NCBI RefSeq assembly: GCF_963678635.1
Contig: NC_087068.1
Coordinates: forward strand, 45,057,013 to 45,121,012
DNA length: 64,000 bases
Reading direction: 5' to 3'
Source of the DNA: Symsagittifera roscoffensis
Lineage: Eukaryota > Xenacoelomorpha > Acoela > Convolutidae
This document shows positions 53,012-63,182 of the stretch, in pieces (position 1 is the stretch's first letter; every line of letters starts with the position of its first letter). The notes below the pieces were generated by a model, which saw only the letters and a list, made by a program, of their open reading frames with translations, was not told the DNA's origin and ran no database searches. Made by a program: the position numbers and the translations under genes.

Positions 53012-55948
53012 ATGAGTTCAACGCACACCCCAGGTGAAGAAACTCCAGATGATGATGAAATCTTTCCTTTTATAGTAGACGCAGATACTGATAGAGGACA
53101 ACACATATTTAGTCAAAATTTACTCGTAAATTTATTTGAACCCGGAATCAGTCCATGTAAAACAGAGTTCCCAGATGTAAAAATCAAAAGACAAATCATA
53201 GACCACTACTTAAAAGATATATGCAACATAACACAACAGTATGGAATCTACTCCATAGAATTCACCTCACCAAACCATAATAATAGAAAATATACAATTC
53301 AAACAGACGATCTTGATTTAGAATTTTCAAAAGTTTTTTCAGAATATATAAAAAGCATCCAATACCATAACTCACAAAGAGCAAACTCCATATTCACCAA
53401 TGAAGTTTTCGCAATAATATATAGTTATATTTCGATATTAGAAAACGAAATCCCAATAACAAATGTCTCACCGACAGAAACATCTAAACATTTGAAAGTA
53501 CGACATGAAATCACACTACTCTCTAGTTATTTAAACATCATTAAAGAAAATTTCACGAAAGACGACGTTTCACAACATACCAAACACGATTTACAAAAAA
53601 TTTTGGCATGGTTCATAATAGATTATTTCACACACAATATTGATTTAATTGCACAAGCAAGAAAAAAATTTAGACCCCAAAATTCGAACGATGATACCGC
53701 TATCACAGAACAATCAGATTATGTTTGGGACCCCGAATGGTCTCATCCCGCATTTATAAGCTTTCCACAATCAATCTCAAGTCAAGCAATAGGTACAATA
53801 TCTTACATAAGAGATTATGTAAGAGTAATACCATTAACAATCGATGCAACACCATTAAACTATAATACATTTTTACCCGATACACAAAATAATAGTTTAA
53901 ACTCTACAGTTATACACAATGAAAACCTCAATGGAACTAGGAATCTTACTCAACAAGATATCCAGACACCATCACACTTCATAAATGAAGAAATTGTACA
54001 CACAACAACTACACAACAAAGTATTTCACCAATACGCCCAAATTTAACAACACCAAGAAATACAAATCCTTCACAAACACAGGTAACCTTACAATCAACC
54101 GTTAAACCTTCGGTTGCCCCTAAATATTCACATATGGATTACCAAACATACAGACCCATGACAATACCATCAAAAACACGCAAAACATTCACTAGAAACA
54201 ACTTTGCAGACCATAATTATAATTATACACATCCATCAAAAACATATAATCAACCACAAAGAAATTTTAACCAATATACAAGATCTCGAAATTGGGATAA
54301 CCCAATGGCCCAACCTAATTCAACAAATTTCCAAACAAATCCTCCACGGGATCACAGTGAAAATTACCCATTTTTTCAACAAAATAAAAATAAAAAACAG
54401 ACATCTTATCAAATGGATTATTTATCCTCAGATGATGATTTCTTACAACCAGATATATTTGCACAAAATACTCAAGAATATCGTAAACAAGGAATACAGA
54501 GAACACGTACAAATCATAGAAATTTTTCTCCACAACCAATAGATGCACAAAATCAACAACCAATTCAACAACAAAATCCAATTAATACACAATCTTTTCA
54601 ACCAATTCAACAACAAAATCCAATGACTGCACACTCGTATCAACCATCACAAATGCAAAATGAAATACCACTCCCATATTATCTCCAACAACATGAAATA
54701 ACAAGAAACCAACTTTCAAATTTTTCTCAAATGCCAAATGCAGCAGAATCATTACAAATGACAATGAATCCATACCTTATGGGTGGATCATCAATAACAT
54801 CAAACAAACCTTTAATGGTTTTCACAGGAACAGACCCTGAATACTCTGTAGAAGATTATTTAAATGCAGTAACAGCAAACCTGATTTTAAATATTGGACC
54901 TGAACCAATTAATACGCCACTACATCAAAATTGGATACATCGACGCACAGCGTTAATACAAACAACCTTAGATGGCGCAGCCCAAAAATGGTTTTCAGTA
55001 CTACCTCTAGAAATAAAATCAAACTGGAAAAGATTTACACAAGAATTTTCAAAAATGTTTGACTCCGAAAGAAACAAACAACAACAAAGAGTTTTATGTA
55101 ATGAAATTCGCAGATTACCAAACGAAACCATCAAGCAAATAGCAGTACGAATCGAAACACTAGTTCGAAAAGCGTATTCATTAAATACACATGACTATAA
55201 AAACACAAAGATGACAGAAATCTTAATGATGACCTTAACACCACAATTAAGGAAAATAGCAATAAAAAAGAGAGCATCCCATCCTTCTTCAATTCGAGAA
55301 CCCGATTTAGATTTTCGAAAACTAGTAGATAAATTAGAACAAGCAGAAATCACGATGAAACTAGAAGAAACGGAAAATCTAAAATTACAATACGTTAACA
55401 GAATTGAAACGACTCCCACTAATATTAATAATATACAGGAATCAGAGACAGACCTCGTTGAAAAAATCACTGAAATACTCAATATCTACGAAAAGAACCC
55501 AAACTTTAAAGGCAAACCATCTTTCAAAAAATGGTGTAATTATTGCCGACGATACGGACATAGTATTTCCGAATGTAGACAAAAGCAGCAAGACAATCAA
55601 AATAAACCTCAAAAATATAAAGAACCAAACAAATCATTCTATCAATACATGAAAAAAGATCAAAATCTACCGAACAAAACAGTCTACAGCAACAACAGTT
55701 CAGGAAAACCACTCCCGAACAATACAAATTATACAAGAAATCAATCACCATATAACTCAAGTTATAGAGGAAGATCACCAGAACGAAGAAACACGTATAA
55801 CTCATCACAAAATCACTACAATAGACCAAATAGTCGAAATAACTACTCCAGATCAAATTCAAATACACAACGATTTGTTTCTAGATCTAATTCCCAATCA
55901 AGAAATAACTACTATCCAAACAACCTGTTATCCATACGGATATCATAG
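53012..55948 (+). CDS. Outer-element Gag (long, Q/N-rich, zinc knuckle), interrupted at its 3' end
   Basis: The structural polyprotein forms the particle and binds RNA. ATG is at 53012. The element's own codons end at 55925; the last eight codons and the stop come from the inserted LTR. Residues 1-300 form a non-repetitive domain I do not recognise (acidic start EETPDDDEIFPF). Residues about 310-590 are low complexity, with Q/N/P-rich repeats such as PIQQQNP. Residues about 595-760 resemble the retrotransposon Gag domain (LDGAAQKWFSVLP, WKRFTQEFSKMF and IKQIAVRIETLVRKA). A CCHC zinc knuckle follows with C842, C845, H850 and C855 (CNYCRRYGHSISEC). After that comes an R/S/N/Y-rich tail. Typical gypsy Gag is 300-450 residues, so this is more than twice as long. 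Confidence 0.85.
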   Translation: MSSTHTPGEETPDDDEIFPFIVDADTDRGQHIFSQNLLVNLFEPGISPCKTEFPDVKIKRQIIDHYLKDICNITQQYGIYSIEFTSPNHNNRKYTIQTDDLDLEFSKVFSEYIKSIQYHNSQRANSIFTNEVFAIIYSYISILENEIPITNVSPTETSKHLKVRHEITLLSSYLNIIKENFTKDDVSQHTKHDLQKILAWFIIDYFTHNIDLIAQARKKFRPQNSNDDTAITEQSDYVWDPEWSHPAFISFPQSISSQAIGTISYIRDYVRVIPLTIDATPLNYNTFLPDTQNNSLNSTVIHNENLNGTRNLTQQDIQTPSHFINEEIVHTTTTQQSISPIRPNLTTPRNTNPSQTQVTLQSTVKPSVAPKYSHMDYQTYRPMTIPSKTRKTFTRNNFADHNYNYTHPSKTYNQPQRNFNQYTRSRNWDNPMAQPNSTNFQTNPPRDHSENYPFFQQNKNKKQTSYQMDYLSSDDDFLQPDIFAQNTQEYRKQGIQRTRTNHRNFSPQPIDAQNQQPIQQQNPINTQSFQPIQQQNPMTAHSYQPSQMQNEIPLPYYLQQHEITRNQLSNFSQMPNAAESLQMTMNPYLMGGSSITSNKPLMVFTGTDPEYSVEDYLNAVTANLILNIGPEPINTPLHQNWIHRRTALIQTTLDGAAQKWFSVLPLEIKSNWKRFTQEFSKMFDSERNKQQQRVLCNEIRRLPNETIKQIAVRIETLVRKAYSLNTHDYKNTKMTEILMMTLTPQLRKIAIKKRASHPSSIREPDLDFRKLVDKLEQAEITMKLEETENLKLQYVNRIETTPTNINNIQESETDLVEKITEILNIYEKNPNFKGKPSFKKWCNYCRRYGHSISECRQKQQDNQNKPQKYKEPNKSFYQYMKKDQNLPNKTVYSNNSSGKPLPNNTNYTRNQSPYNSSYRGRSPERRNTYNSSQNHYNRPNSRNNYSRSNSNTQRFVSRSNSQSRNNYYPNNLLSIRIS
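55921..55925. repeat. Target-site duplication of the inner element, left copy
   Basis: caacc directly before the 5' LTR matches caacc directly after the 3' LTR at 63178-63182. Five-bp duplications are typical of Ty3/gypsy integrases. Confidence 0.9.
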
Positions 55949-56273
55949 TAAAACATTCCTATATAAACAATGTCCACTCAGGTGCTAAAACTACCAGTTG
56001 GTAATGTTTACATATTATAAACCTAAATGATTACATAATACATATAGAAGTCTGAGGATTAAATAAGTATCTATCTATACCTAACAACATATGTAATAGT
56101 TATTATGAAACGCTGTCTCTCAAATGCTTCGAGGTCAGCGTCATCCAGACTTAAACACAGACCGATGAATTTAAGTTACCATCGTAGTCTTTTCTATTTC
56201 TCATTTCATAGTCAGCGTTTAGCATAGACTTGACAACTTAATTATACCTCACCCAACGGCTGAGGGTATAACA
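55926..56273 (+). repeat. 5' LTR of the inner element
   Basis: 348 bp, with tips TGTTAT and ATAACA. It contains a TATATAAA box at 55960-55967 that is likely to position transcription. Its last base is also the A of the gag-pol ATG. Confidence 0.93.
55960..55967 (+). promoter_or_regulatory. TATA box in the 5' LTR
   Basis: TATATAAA lies 35 bp into the LTR and is repeated in the 3' LTR at 62864-62871. Its position would leave a very short U3 region. Confidence 0.55.
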
Positions 56274-59200
56274 TGGCGCAGCCAGCAGTCACCAAAAATC
56301 CATTGGGGATTACACCCTTTTGGCAAAAAGCGTCCGCGGAACCACCAATAGAGTGGGACAAATGGAACCAGCAACTGTTTCTTGGTATCATCGCCAAAGA
56401 TGGAATGAATTTGAACAAGCTTCTAAATAACCCCCCAGCTGTTCGAAAACCCCAGGAACCAGGATACGAGCTCCCCATAGACGGAGAAACAGACAAACAA
56501 ATACGCGATCGAAACCTTCGAAACCAAGAGAAACGTGTAACATGGGAGAACCAATGTCAACACTTGGATAATCTTGGCCCCACAGTCGACGGCATACCAT
56601 GGGAGGAAGCCGATATCAAATGCAGAAGTTACATATACTTGTGTCTGGGGACGGAGGGCCAAAGACGAGTTACCCAATATTATCCAAATCTCAGAATTCA
56701 AGACACCTCAACCAGAGAGTTTTGGAAACTCCTTAAGCAACTATTTGTTAAAGAACGCAACGTAACCTTCGATCGTTACGAAGCGTTCACACGCAAACAG
56801 GGAAAAACAGAATCTCTGGAAGAATTCCACTGCGGACTTACGGAACTGGTGGTAAAAGGAAATTTTAAATGCACGGCATGCAACGATGTTAGTCTCGAAT
56901 CCGAGATCGTCAGAGACCTATTTATAGCACACATGTCAAACGACGAAGTTCAAAAAGACCTTCTGGCCGAAACAAAAACTCCCGAACAAGCTTTGGACTA
57001 CGCAATAAAACGTGAAAGAGGCCTCGAGAACCAGGTTTATATTAGAAAACAGGGAACGACAAATAATCATCCCGGAATGCCAAATATTAAATCTGAACCG
57101 GTAAATTTCGTTCACAAGCGGGGAGGATTTAAAGCGCATCAGCGAGGTGGACGCAGTAGAGGAGGACAAACGTCCAGAAACTATCCTGAGAAAACTGGAC
57201 AAAAGAAAGATTGTTTCAAATGTGGAAATGCATTCTCAGGAAATCACTTAGCCCAATGTCCGGCACGTGATAAAATCTGCAACAAATGCACTAAAAGGGG
57301 CCATTTCGCTAGACTTTGCAAATCAAGTGAGGTCAATGCAATCCAGGAAGAAAACCAAGAACAACAAGATCTTCAAGATACGGATATGACAGCATACGTT
57401 AATTACCTACAAGCGGGTGACGTCATACCAGGGTGGGAGTTAATCCATCCGGACGATACATCGACAAACTGGATAAATTTTGAACCAAGACGGGCAGAAG
57501 AACTATTGGATACAGATCTCAAAGGACACCTGATAAGGGTCCGCTCGGAGAAAAACAACATCGTTTTTATTGCCGACACAGGATCACCAACATCGTTCGT
57601 AAACGAAAAAACAGCCAACCTTCTGGCCACAACAGTAAAATCAGCAGTAAAAACAAGAATGAGAGAGGATGACGAAGCTAACAGAATGGTATGCTACAAT
57701 GGCTATAAAATCCCATCTCTTGGCAGACTAACCGCCCCAATTGAATCAGGAGGTTGGACAATCCACACAGCATCCTTCATTGTGGTGGACGACAGGCGGG
57801 CGAACATTTTGGGGCGGAATCTTCTCCCACAAATTGGCATCCAGCTACATCAAGAAAGAAAACCAGCTGGTGAGTCAGTATGTCAAGTTAATAGTATTGA
57901 AAATTCAGACACACAAATTGCGACGTGGGTCAGAAATACTTATCCGGGATTGTGTACACGAATTGGACGTTCAAAAAACCATATGGTCCATACACAATTT
58001 TTATCGGATTTCAAAGCCTTGCAACAACGGGGGCGTCGAATTCCCATTCATATACAAGAAAAGGTGGAACACGAAGTTAGATCATTAATCGATCAAGGTC
58101 ACATCACTCGACTTGAAAAATGTAACGACAACCAATTCATAAGCCCTATCGTCATTACTGTTAAAAAGGATGGATCAATTAAATTAGCCATGGACTCAAA
58201 ACAAATAAATAAATCGATCCACAAAAATAAGTACCAGATGCCCAATATTGACGTTCTGTTAGACAATATAGCACAATCGGCACAAGAAGGTACAAATAAG
58301 CCAGGAACGACGTATTTCTCAACAATAGATCTACGATACGCGTACAGTCAACTACCACTAGACGAACCAACCCGTACGCAGTGTAACTTCAGCATAATTG
58401 GAGGAAAAGCAACGGGAACATATCAGTTCCAAACCGGTTTCTACGGGCTAACTGATATGCCCGCAGAATTTCAGAAAGCCATTGATCTGACACTCAACAA
58501 CGAGAAGGACACTTTCGCGTTTCTAGACGATATTTTAATAATATCCCATGGCACGAAAGAAAAACATATTGAAAAATTAACAAAAGTTCTGACCAAACTA
58601 GATACGGAAAACATGGCTATTTCAATCGATAAGTGTAAATTTGGTTGTAGGGAAGTAGAATGGTTGGGATTTACCATAAACGAACACGGCACCATACCTA
58701 TCCATAAGAAAACGGATGCAATCATAAACCTACCTCATCCAAAAACATTCAAACAATTGAAAAGTTTCATGGGTTCAGTTCATCACCTAAACAAATTCAT
58801 TCCAAACTTAGCTCAGTTATGTAATCCCCTTAGACCACTGCTATCAACAGCAAATAAATTTAATTTCCAGTGGAATGAAGAAAACGGGAAAGCTTTCAAA
58901 AATGTCTTAAATGCAGTAAAGAACATAACAGAAAACAGACATTTTGTAACGGACCGAGACACCCGAATTGTCTGTGATGCCAGCCGCGAAGGTATAGGCG
59001 CGGCCCTGGAACAAAACACACCGGACGGTTGGGCCACAATTGCGTATGCATCACGTTTCCTAAATTCATGTGAACAAAAATACTCGGTAAACGAACTCGA
59101 ACTTCTAGCCGCAGTATGGGCCATTGAGCACTTCAAGTACTACTTATACGGCAGACGTTTTACTTTAATAACGGACCATCAAGCATTAGTTGGTGCATTA

Positions 59201-62200
59201 AAAAGTAATAGGGGAAATAAAACCTATCAAAGTCGGTTAACCAGATGGATTGATCGACTCATTCCATTCGATTTTGACATACACCACCTAGCTGGTAGTA
59301 AAATGGGTCTCATTGACTACATCTCACGACACCCGGTCGGAAAACCTCAACCCCCCGCGTACTGGGATGAAAATTTCGTAGTAGCACTAATTGATGATCT
59401 CGTAAAATGCGTAGAATTCCAAGATAGCAGTAGTATTAACGCCGCTTGGAATAACGTCAAAACGGCTAATTATCCAGGCACCAAAAAGCTCGACCGGAAC
59501 GAGAACTTCGCACGTTCAAATTCGATTCAAACACAAACTGCATTCACTCTGCGTAGTCAATTGTTCAAATCAAGTCGATCTCAAATTAACTCAATTTCAA
59601 ACAGCTCAAACTTAAAAATTCAAAACAACATGAGTAGACAATTGCAACAAGGCATGACTTTACCACCCTTTCGCCGCATAACAAGGAAAGCACATACCGC
59701 AGCCCAAACCCAACTCACTTTCTCTCCCATCAATTACGCATCGTTTAATGCACTTCTATCGAAACCCCCACCACCAGAACTTACATTCAGTGACGTGACA
59801 CATCAAGTCATACCCTCTACAAACAGCTTCACATTCAACAGAATCGAATCCAAGAAAGCTGATGCCATTTGCCAGACACTGGAAAAAGATCAATACCCTG
59901 ACACAGACCATCAAACCCAAACCGACAACAACCAGTCATCAAAACAGGACACGGAGAGCCAAACTATCGCCAGCATAGAAGACGAAGACACCCCAATGTT
60001 CCGAAAAAATTTACGGAAGGTGATGGACATAAGTTTCCTAGCAGCCGCTACTAAACGAGATAGGAATTTATCACCACTCTTAACAATGGTTAAGCAACAA
60101 AAGTGGGACTCAATCAAAAGCTGCTACGGCCCTTATTTCTACAATGTCAGGCATCGACTATCAGTCAGGGACAACATTCTCCTCTACGACGACCGCGTCG
60201 TCATACCGAAACAACTGAGGCCTACACTGATGGATGCTTTACACCTCACACATCCAGGACAAGGGGGAATGCTAGAAGCAGCGAAGCATGTGTGGTATCC
60301 GTTCATTCACAGAGACATCGTCTCAATGGCGCAAAACTGTAAAAGCTGTCGGGAAAAGGGTAAGAACTTTAAGGTTATCTCGGGTAAACAACACTTCACA
60401 ACATTGGACGCGGTAGTAGAACCAAATGAGGAAATCCAATTGGATTTCGCAGGACCCTTACCAGACGAAAATGATAAGGATGTTTATATATTGGTGGGTG
60501 TCGATCGCTTTTCACGCTTTCCGTATGCAAAAGTTGTTACCAATAACAAAGCGGATACAATCATCCGTTTTATGCAAAATCACATAGTCAACCAAGGTGT
60601 ACCCCGTGCTATCAGATGTGACCAAGCACAAGGTTTCAGAGCCAAAAAGTTCCTTATATATTGTAAATCTCACAATATAAAACTGATTTTCGCACCGGTG
60701 GACGACCACAGAGCGATAGGCATGGTCGAAAGGCTCATACGAACATTAAAATCACGACTAGCGATAATGAAAATTGACAAAACAAATCGTCCATATAAGT
60801 TAGCATCGGACGTAGCTGAATTAATAAAAACCCTCCGTATTACACCTAACTCTTCTACAAAAGTTACACCGTTTGAATCTCACTACGGTAGAAAAGCTAA
60901 CACCCCCATAAGTAACCTCAGCACATCGCCTAAATTGTCAAACCTTTCATGGGAAAATACTAAATTGTCATGTTTAGACGAAAAAGTACTTGCAAAACCA
61001 GCGTTGTCGGCGGAATCAATGTGGAACCGGGATATAAACAGCGAGGATGAACTAGACCTGAAATACAAACCTGAGCACCAATACGTTCCGGAACCAACAT
61101 TCAACCCGGCCCCACCAGCACAAACTGTCGCGGATAAAAGTGCTACCGAAGGTAATCGACACACACAAACACACTCAGGAAAACGTAGAGCACAGAACCA
61201 GCCGGATGCAGACACACACACGGAGGCAGTAACATTAGACAGCAGCGATGAGGAATTCGACAGGAGGCTACTCCAAAAATTCCCAATAGGTGCGCACCTA
61301 CCTTTGACGAATAAGCCTTATGAAGCCAGATCACTTCAGGAAACCTTTCTAAAAGAAAAATCTAATGATTTCGATAAACTAAGGACTCGTAACCCCATAA
61401 GATTATTAACATCACAAGAAAAAGAAAAATTACGAAATGCCCCATTAATATTTCTAAAGGATCGTTTTAAAGGTCCAGCACATACCGTTAATCCTAAAAC
61501 AGGACTACGCCTCGAACAAATTGCTAGGAAAACGGGGACAATTGCAAGAAAAACAAAAAATCCGGGAACATTTGGGGCGCAGTTCAAAATTATCGAAAAC
61601 GGCGCAATAATTAATTACTCTCCACACACTGCGTGGATACGGGAAGATGGGAAACAACCTAGGGTAATTAGGCATGACGGTCTTGCATTCATACCAGATC
61701 CAAGGGTCTATGGAAAGTGTAGACCAGCGGCACTAAAGGACTTTGTCGCGTATAAACACCTACCAAGAGCTAAACCGCGTATTTTAGAGAAAAAGACGCC
61801 TAGCACAGGGGCACAAGGAGGAGCATCAAACAATTCAGCAAAAAGCCCTAGAAAGCCACCACCAAAATCAACACAGGAGATACTTCAGCAGACATTGAAC
61901 CGACGAGCCCTAGGTCCACAGAAACTATTGGCTACATTTACACCAACACAGCAAGGGAATGCCCGGGACAGAAGCAAATCGCTCACGCAACGTCTCCCGG
62001 CAAAGGCAGTACCTCATAGAACAGTTAGCCCGAAGAAGAAAGCAAGAGTCGACTCCGCAACCATCCAATTCGACTGTGATACATCGATCTCACTCTCATC
62101 GGATAACGAGCTCGACCATAAATCCCCATCTCCAAGTCAACAACCTGCAGCAAAACGTATTGACTTAAAGGCCACACCGGAAACCAAATCACCGGAAATA

Positions 62201-62797
62201 CGGCGATCAACCAGATCACGGAAAAGCACGCTGGCCGGAAAATTCGGAAATGCCATCCCAATTGGACACATCTCAACAAACACTGACGCCCCACTCACAG
62301 TAGCAACCATCGAACTCACAAGTACGGAAGAAATTACACCGACGAAACTTAGCACCTCCAATCCGAGTGGCAAAAATGACGAAAACCAGATCACAAAATA
62401 CAATGAGGACACGACACACCAAACAGCATCGTTGGCGTCATCAGATGAAATCGTGTGTACAGAGGTCCAGATGAGTAGCGATACGCCCGAGAACACCCGA
62501 AATACGACTAAGACCCATACAATTGAAAGAACCACAAGCTCGCGGTATATTCTAGACAAGCCGCAGATCACTGAAGACTCTTTCAGTAAAGATTTTGAAG
62601 AAGCAATGAATTTCTTACAATCGATTAGTCCTATTCGAGGAAATTCAATGACGTTCCAGAGAGAGAAAGAAGACGAAAAACAACCTTCCCCACAACAGAG
62701 ATCAACTGACATTACTAAAACCGATAAACAACAATCGGCGGAGACGCGAGAACAAGCCAAAGATAATTCGCAGGAGGACGATGAAAATCAAGCTTAA
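56273..62797 (+). CDS. Inner-element Gag-Pol polyprotein, 2174 residues, single frame
   Basis: Encodes everything needed for retrotransposition in one frame, with no frameshift between gag and pol. Gag occupies about residues 1-370, with two zinc knuckles: a variant one (C314, C317, H325, C329) and a canonical CCHC (C336, C339, H344, C349). Aspartic protease has DTGS at 435-438 and ILGRNLLP further on. Reverse transcriptase has FLDD at 750-753 as its catalytic motif. RNase H has D902, the ELELLAAVWAI segment and D968. Integrase has H1324, H1327, C1356 and C1359 as zinc-binding residues and a D1391, D1450, E1486 core with exactly 35 residues between the last two. About 640 residues follow the integrase core, mostly disordered, with a possible GPY-like segment near 1730 (RFKGPAHTV). 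The ATG lies on the LTR/primer-site boundary. Confidence 0.95.
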   Translation: MAQPAVTKNPLGITPFWQKASAEPPIEWDKWNQQLFLGIIAKDGMNLNKLLNNPPAVRKPQEPGYELPIDGETDKQIRDRNLRNQEKRVTWENQCQHLDNLGPTVDGIPWEEADIKCRSYIYLCLGTEGQRRVTQYYPNLRIQDTSTREFWKLLKQLFVKERNVTFDRYEAFTRKQGKTESLEEFHCGLTELVVKGNFKCTACNDVSLESEIVRDLFIAHMSNDEVQKDLLAETKTPEQALDYAIKRERGLENQVYIRKQGTTNNHPGMPNIKSEPVNFVHKRGGFKAHQRGGRSRGGQTSRNYPEKTGQKKDCFKCGNAFSGNHLAQCPARDKICNKCTKRGHFARLCKSSEVNAIQEENQEQQDLQDTDMTAYVNYLQAGDVIPGWELIHPDDTSTNWINFEPRRAEELLDTDLKGHLIRVRSEKNNIVFIADTGSPTSFVNEKTANLLATTVKSAVKTRMREDDEANRMVCYNGYKIPSLGRLTAPIESGGWTIHTASFIVVDDRRANILGRNLLPQIGIQLHQERKPAGESVCQVNSIENSDTQIATWVRNTYPGLCTRIGRSKNHMVHTQFLSDFKALQQRGRRIPIHIQEKVEHEVRSLIDQGHITRLEKCNDNQFISPIVITVKKDGSIKLAMDSKQINKSIHKNKYQMPNIDVLLDNIAQSAQEGTNKPGTTYFSTIDLRYAYSQLPLDEPTRTQCNFSIIGGKATGTYQFQTGFYGLTDMPAEFQKAIDLTLNNEKDTFAFLDDILIISHGTKEKHIEKLTKVLTKLDTENMAISIDKCKFGCREVEWLGFTINEHGTIPIHKKTDAIINLPHPKTFKQLKSFMGSVHHLNKFIPNLAQLCNPLRPLLSTANKFNFQWNEENGKAFKNVLNAVKNITENRHFVTDRDTRIVCDASREGIGAALEQNTPDGWATIAYASRFLNSCEQKYSVNELELLAAVWAIEHFKYYLYGRRFTLITDHQALVGALKSNRGNKTYQSRLTRWIDRLIPFDFDIHHLAGSKMGLIDYISRHPVGKPQPPAYWDENFVVALIDDLVKCVEFQDSSSINAAWNNVKTANYPGTKKLDRNENFARSNSIQTQTAFTLRSQLFKSSRSQINSISNSSNLKIQNNMSRQLQQGMTLPPFRRITRKAHTAAQTQLTFSPINYASFNALLSKPPPPELTFSDVTHQVIPSTNSFTFNRIESKKADAICQTLEKDQYPDTDHQTQTDNNQSSKQDTESQTIASIEDEDTPMFRKNLRKVMDISFLAAATKRDRNLSPLLTMVKQQKWDSIKSCYGPYFYNVRHRLSVRDNILLYDDRVVIPKQLRPTLMDALHLTHPGQGGMLEAAKHVWYPFIHRDIVSMAQNCKSCREKGKNFKVISGKQHFTTLDAVVEPNEEIQLDFAGPLPDENDKDVYILVGVDRFSRFPYAKVVTNNKADTIIRFMQNHIVNQGVPRAIRCDQAQGFRAKKFLIYCKSHNIKLIFAPVDDHRAIGMVERLIRTLKSRLAIMKIDKTNRPYKLASDVAELIKTLRITPNSSTKVTPFESHYGRKANTPISNLSTSPKLSNLSWENTKLSCLDEKVLAKPALSAESMWNRDINSEDELDLKYKPEHQYVPEPTFNPAPPAQTVADKSATEGNRHTQTHSGKRRAQNQPDADTHTEAVTLDSSDEEFDRRLLQKFPIGAHLPLTNKPYEARSLQETFLKEKSNDFDKLRTRNPIRLLTSQEKEKLRNAPLIFLKDRFKGPAHTVNPKTGLRLEQIARKTGTIARKTKNPGTFGAQFKIIENGAIINYSPHTAWIREDGKQPRVIRHDGLAFIPDPRVYGKCRPAALKDFVAYKHLPRAKPRILEKKTPSTGAQGGASNNSAKSPRKPPPKSTQEILQQTLNRRALGPQKLLATFTPTQQGNARDRSKSLTQRLPAKAVPHRTVSPKKKARVDSATIQFDCDTSISLSSDNELDHKSPSPSQQPAAKRIDLKATPETKSPEIRRSTRSRKSTLAGKFGNAIPIGHISTNTDAPLTVATIELTSTEEITPTKLSTSNPSGKNDENQITKYNEDTTHQTASLASSDEIVCTEVQMSSDTPENTRNTTKTHTIERTTSSRYILDKPQITEDSFSKDFEEAMNFLQSISPIRGNSMTFQREKEDEKQPSPQQRSTDITKTDKQQSAETREQAKDNSQEDDENQA
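56274..56291 (+). promoter_or_regulatory. Primer-binding site, probably for tRNA-Ser
   Basis: TGGCGCAGCCAGCAG begins immediately after the LTR, with no spacer. TGG pairs with the tRNA CCA end, and the next C implies a G discriminator base, as in tRNA-Ser. The first eight bases equal the common TGGCGCAG start of tRNA-Ser primer sites. The rest differs, so the exact tRNA is inferred. The same bases code for the first Gag residues. Confidence 0.6.
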
Positions 62798-62816
62798 ATT
62801 GAGAACTCAATTTCTT

Positions 62817-62829
62817 AAAAGGAGGGAAG
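62817..62829 (+). promoter_or_regulatory. Polypurine tract
   Basis: AAAAGGAGGGAAG lies directly before the 3' LTR, the expected primer for plus-strand DNA synthesis. Confidence 0.88.
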
Positions 62830-63177
62830 TGTTATCCATACGGATATCATAGTAAAACATTCCTATATAAACAATGTCCACTCAGGTGCTAAAACTACCA
62901 GTTGGTAATGTTTACATATTATAAACCTAAATGATTACATAATACATATAGAAGTCTGAGGATTAAATAAGTATCTATCTATACCTAACAACATATGTAA
63001 TAGTTATTATGAAACGCTGTCTCTCAAATGCTTCGAGGTCAGCGTCATCCAGACTTAAACACAGACCGATGAATTTAAGTTACCATCGTAGTCTTTTCTA
63101 TTTCTCATTTCATAGTCAGCGTTTAGCATAGACTTGACAACTTAATTATACCTCACCCAACGGCTGAGGGTATAACA
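62830..63177 (+). repeat. 3' LTR of the inner element
   Basis: 348 bp, no difference from the 5' LTR found by eye. Confidence 0.93.
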
Positions 63178-63182
63178 CAACC
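63178..63182. repeat. Target-site duplication of the inner element, right copy
   Basis: caacc, identical to 55921-55925. Confidence 0.9.

Larger units (their letters stand above)
55926..63177 (+). mobile_element. Inner Ty3/gypsy LTR retrotransposon, complete
   Basis: A 7252-bp element with two 348-bp LTRs identical by eye (TGTTAT...ATAACA), a primer-binding site abutting the 5' LTR, one uninterrupted gag-pol frame and a polypurine tract abutting the 3' LTR. It has a 5-bp target duplication. Order gag-protease-RT-RNase H-integrase places it in Ty3/gypsy (Metaviridae). Identical LTRs and an open frame indicate a recent insertion. There is no separate env frame. Confidence 0.95.

Noticed and set aside
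54315-54773. Minus-strand ORFs in the Q/N-rich part of gag
   Set aside because: CAA- and AAT-rich codons on the plus strand read as Leu/Ile-rich frames on the minus strand. These are composition shadows.
62137-62760. 207-codon minus-strand ORF
   Set aside because: It lies opposite the serine- and threonine-rich tail of the inner gag-pol frame, whose codons give few stops on the other strand. It is a shadow frame.
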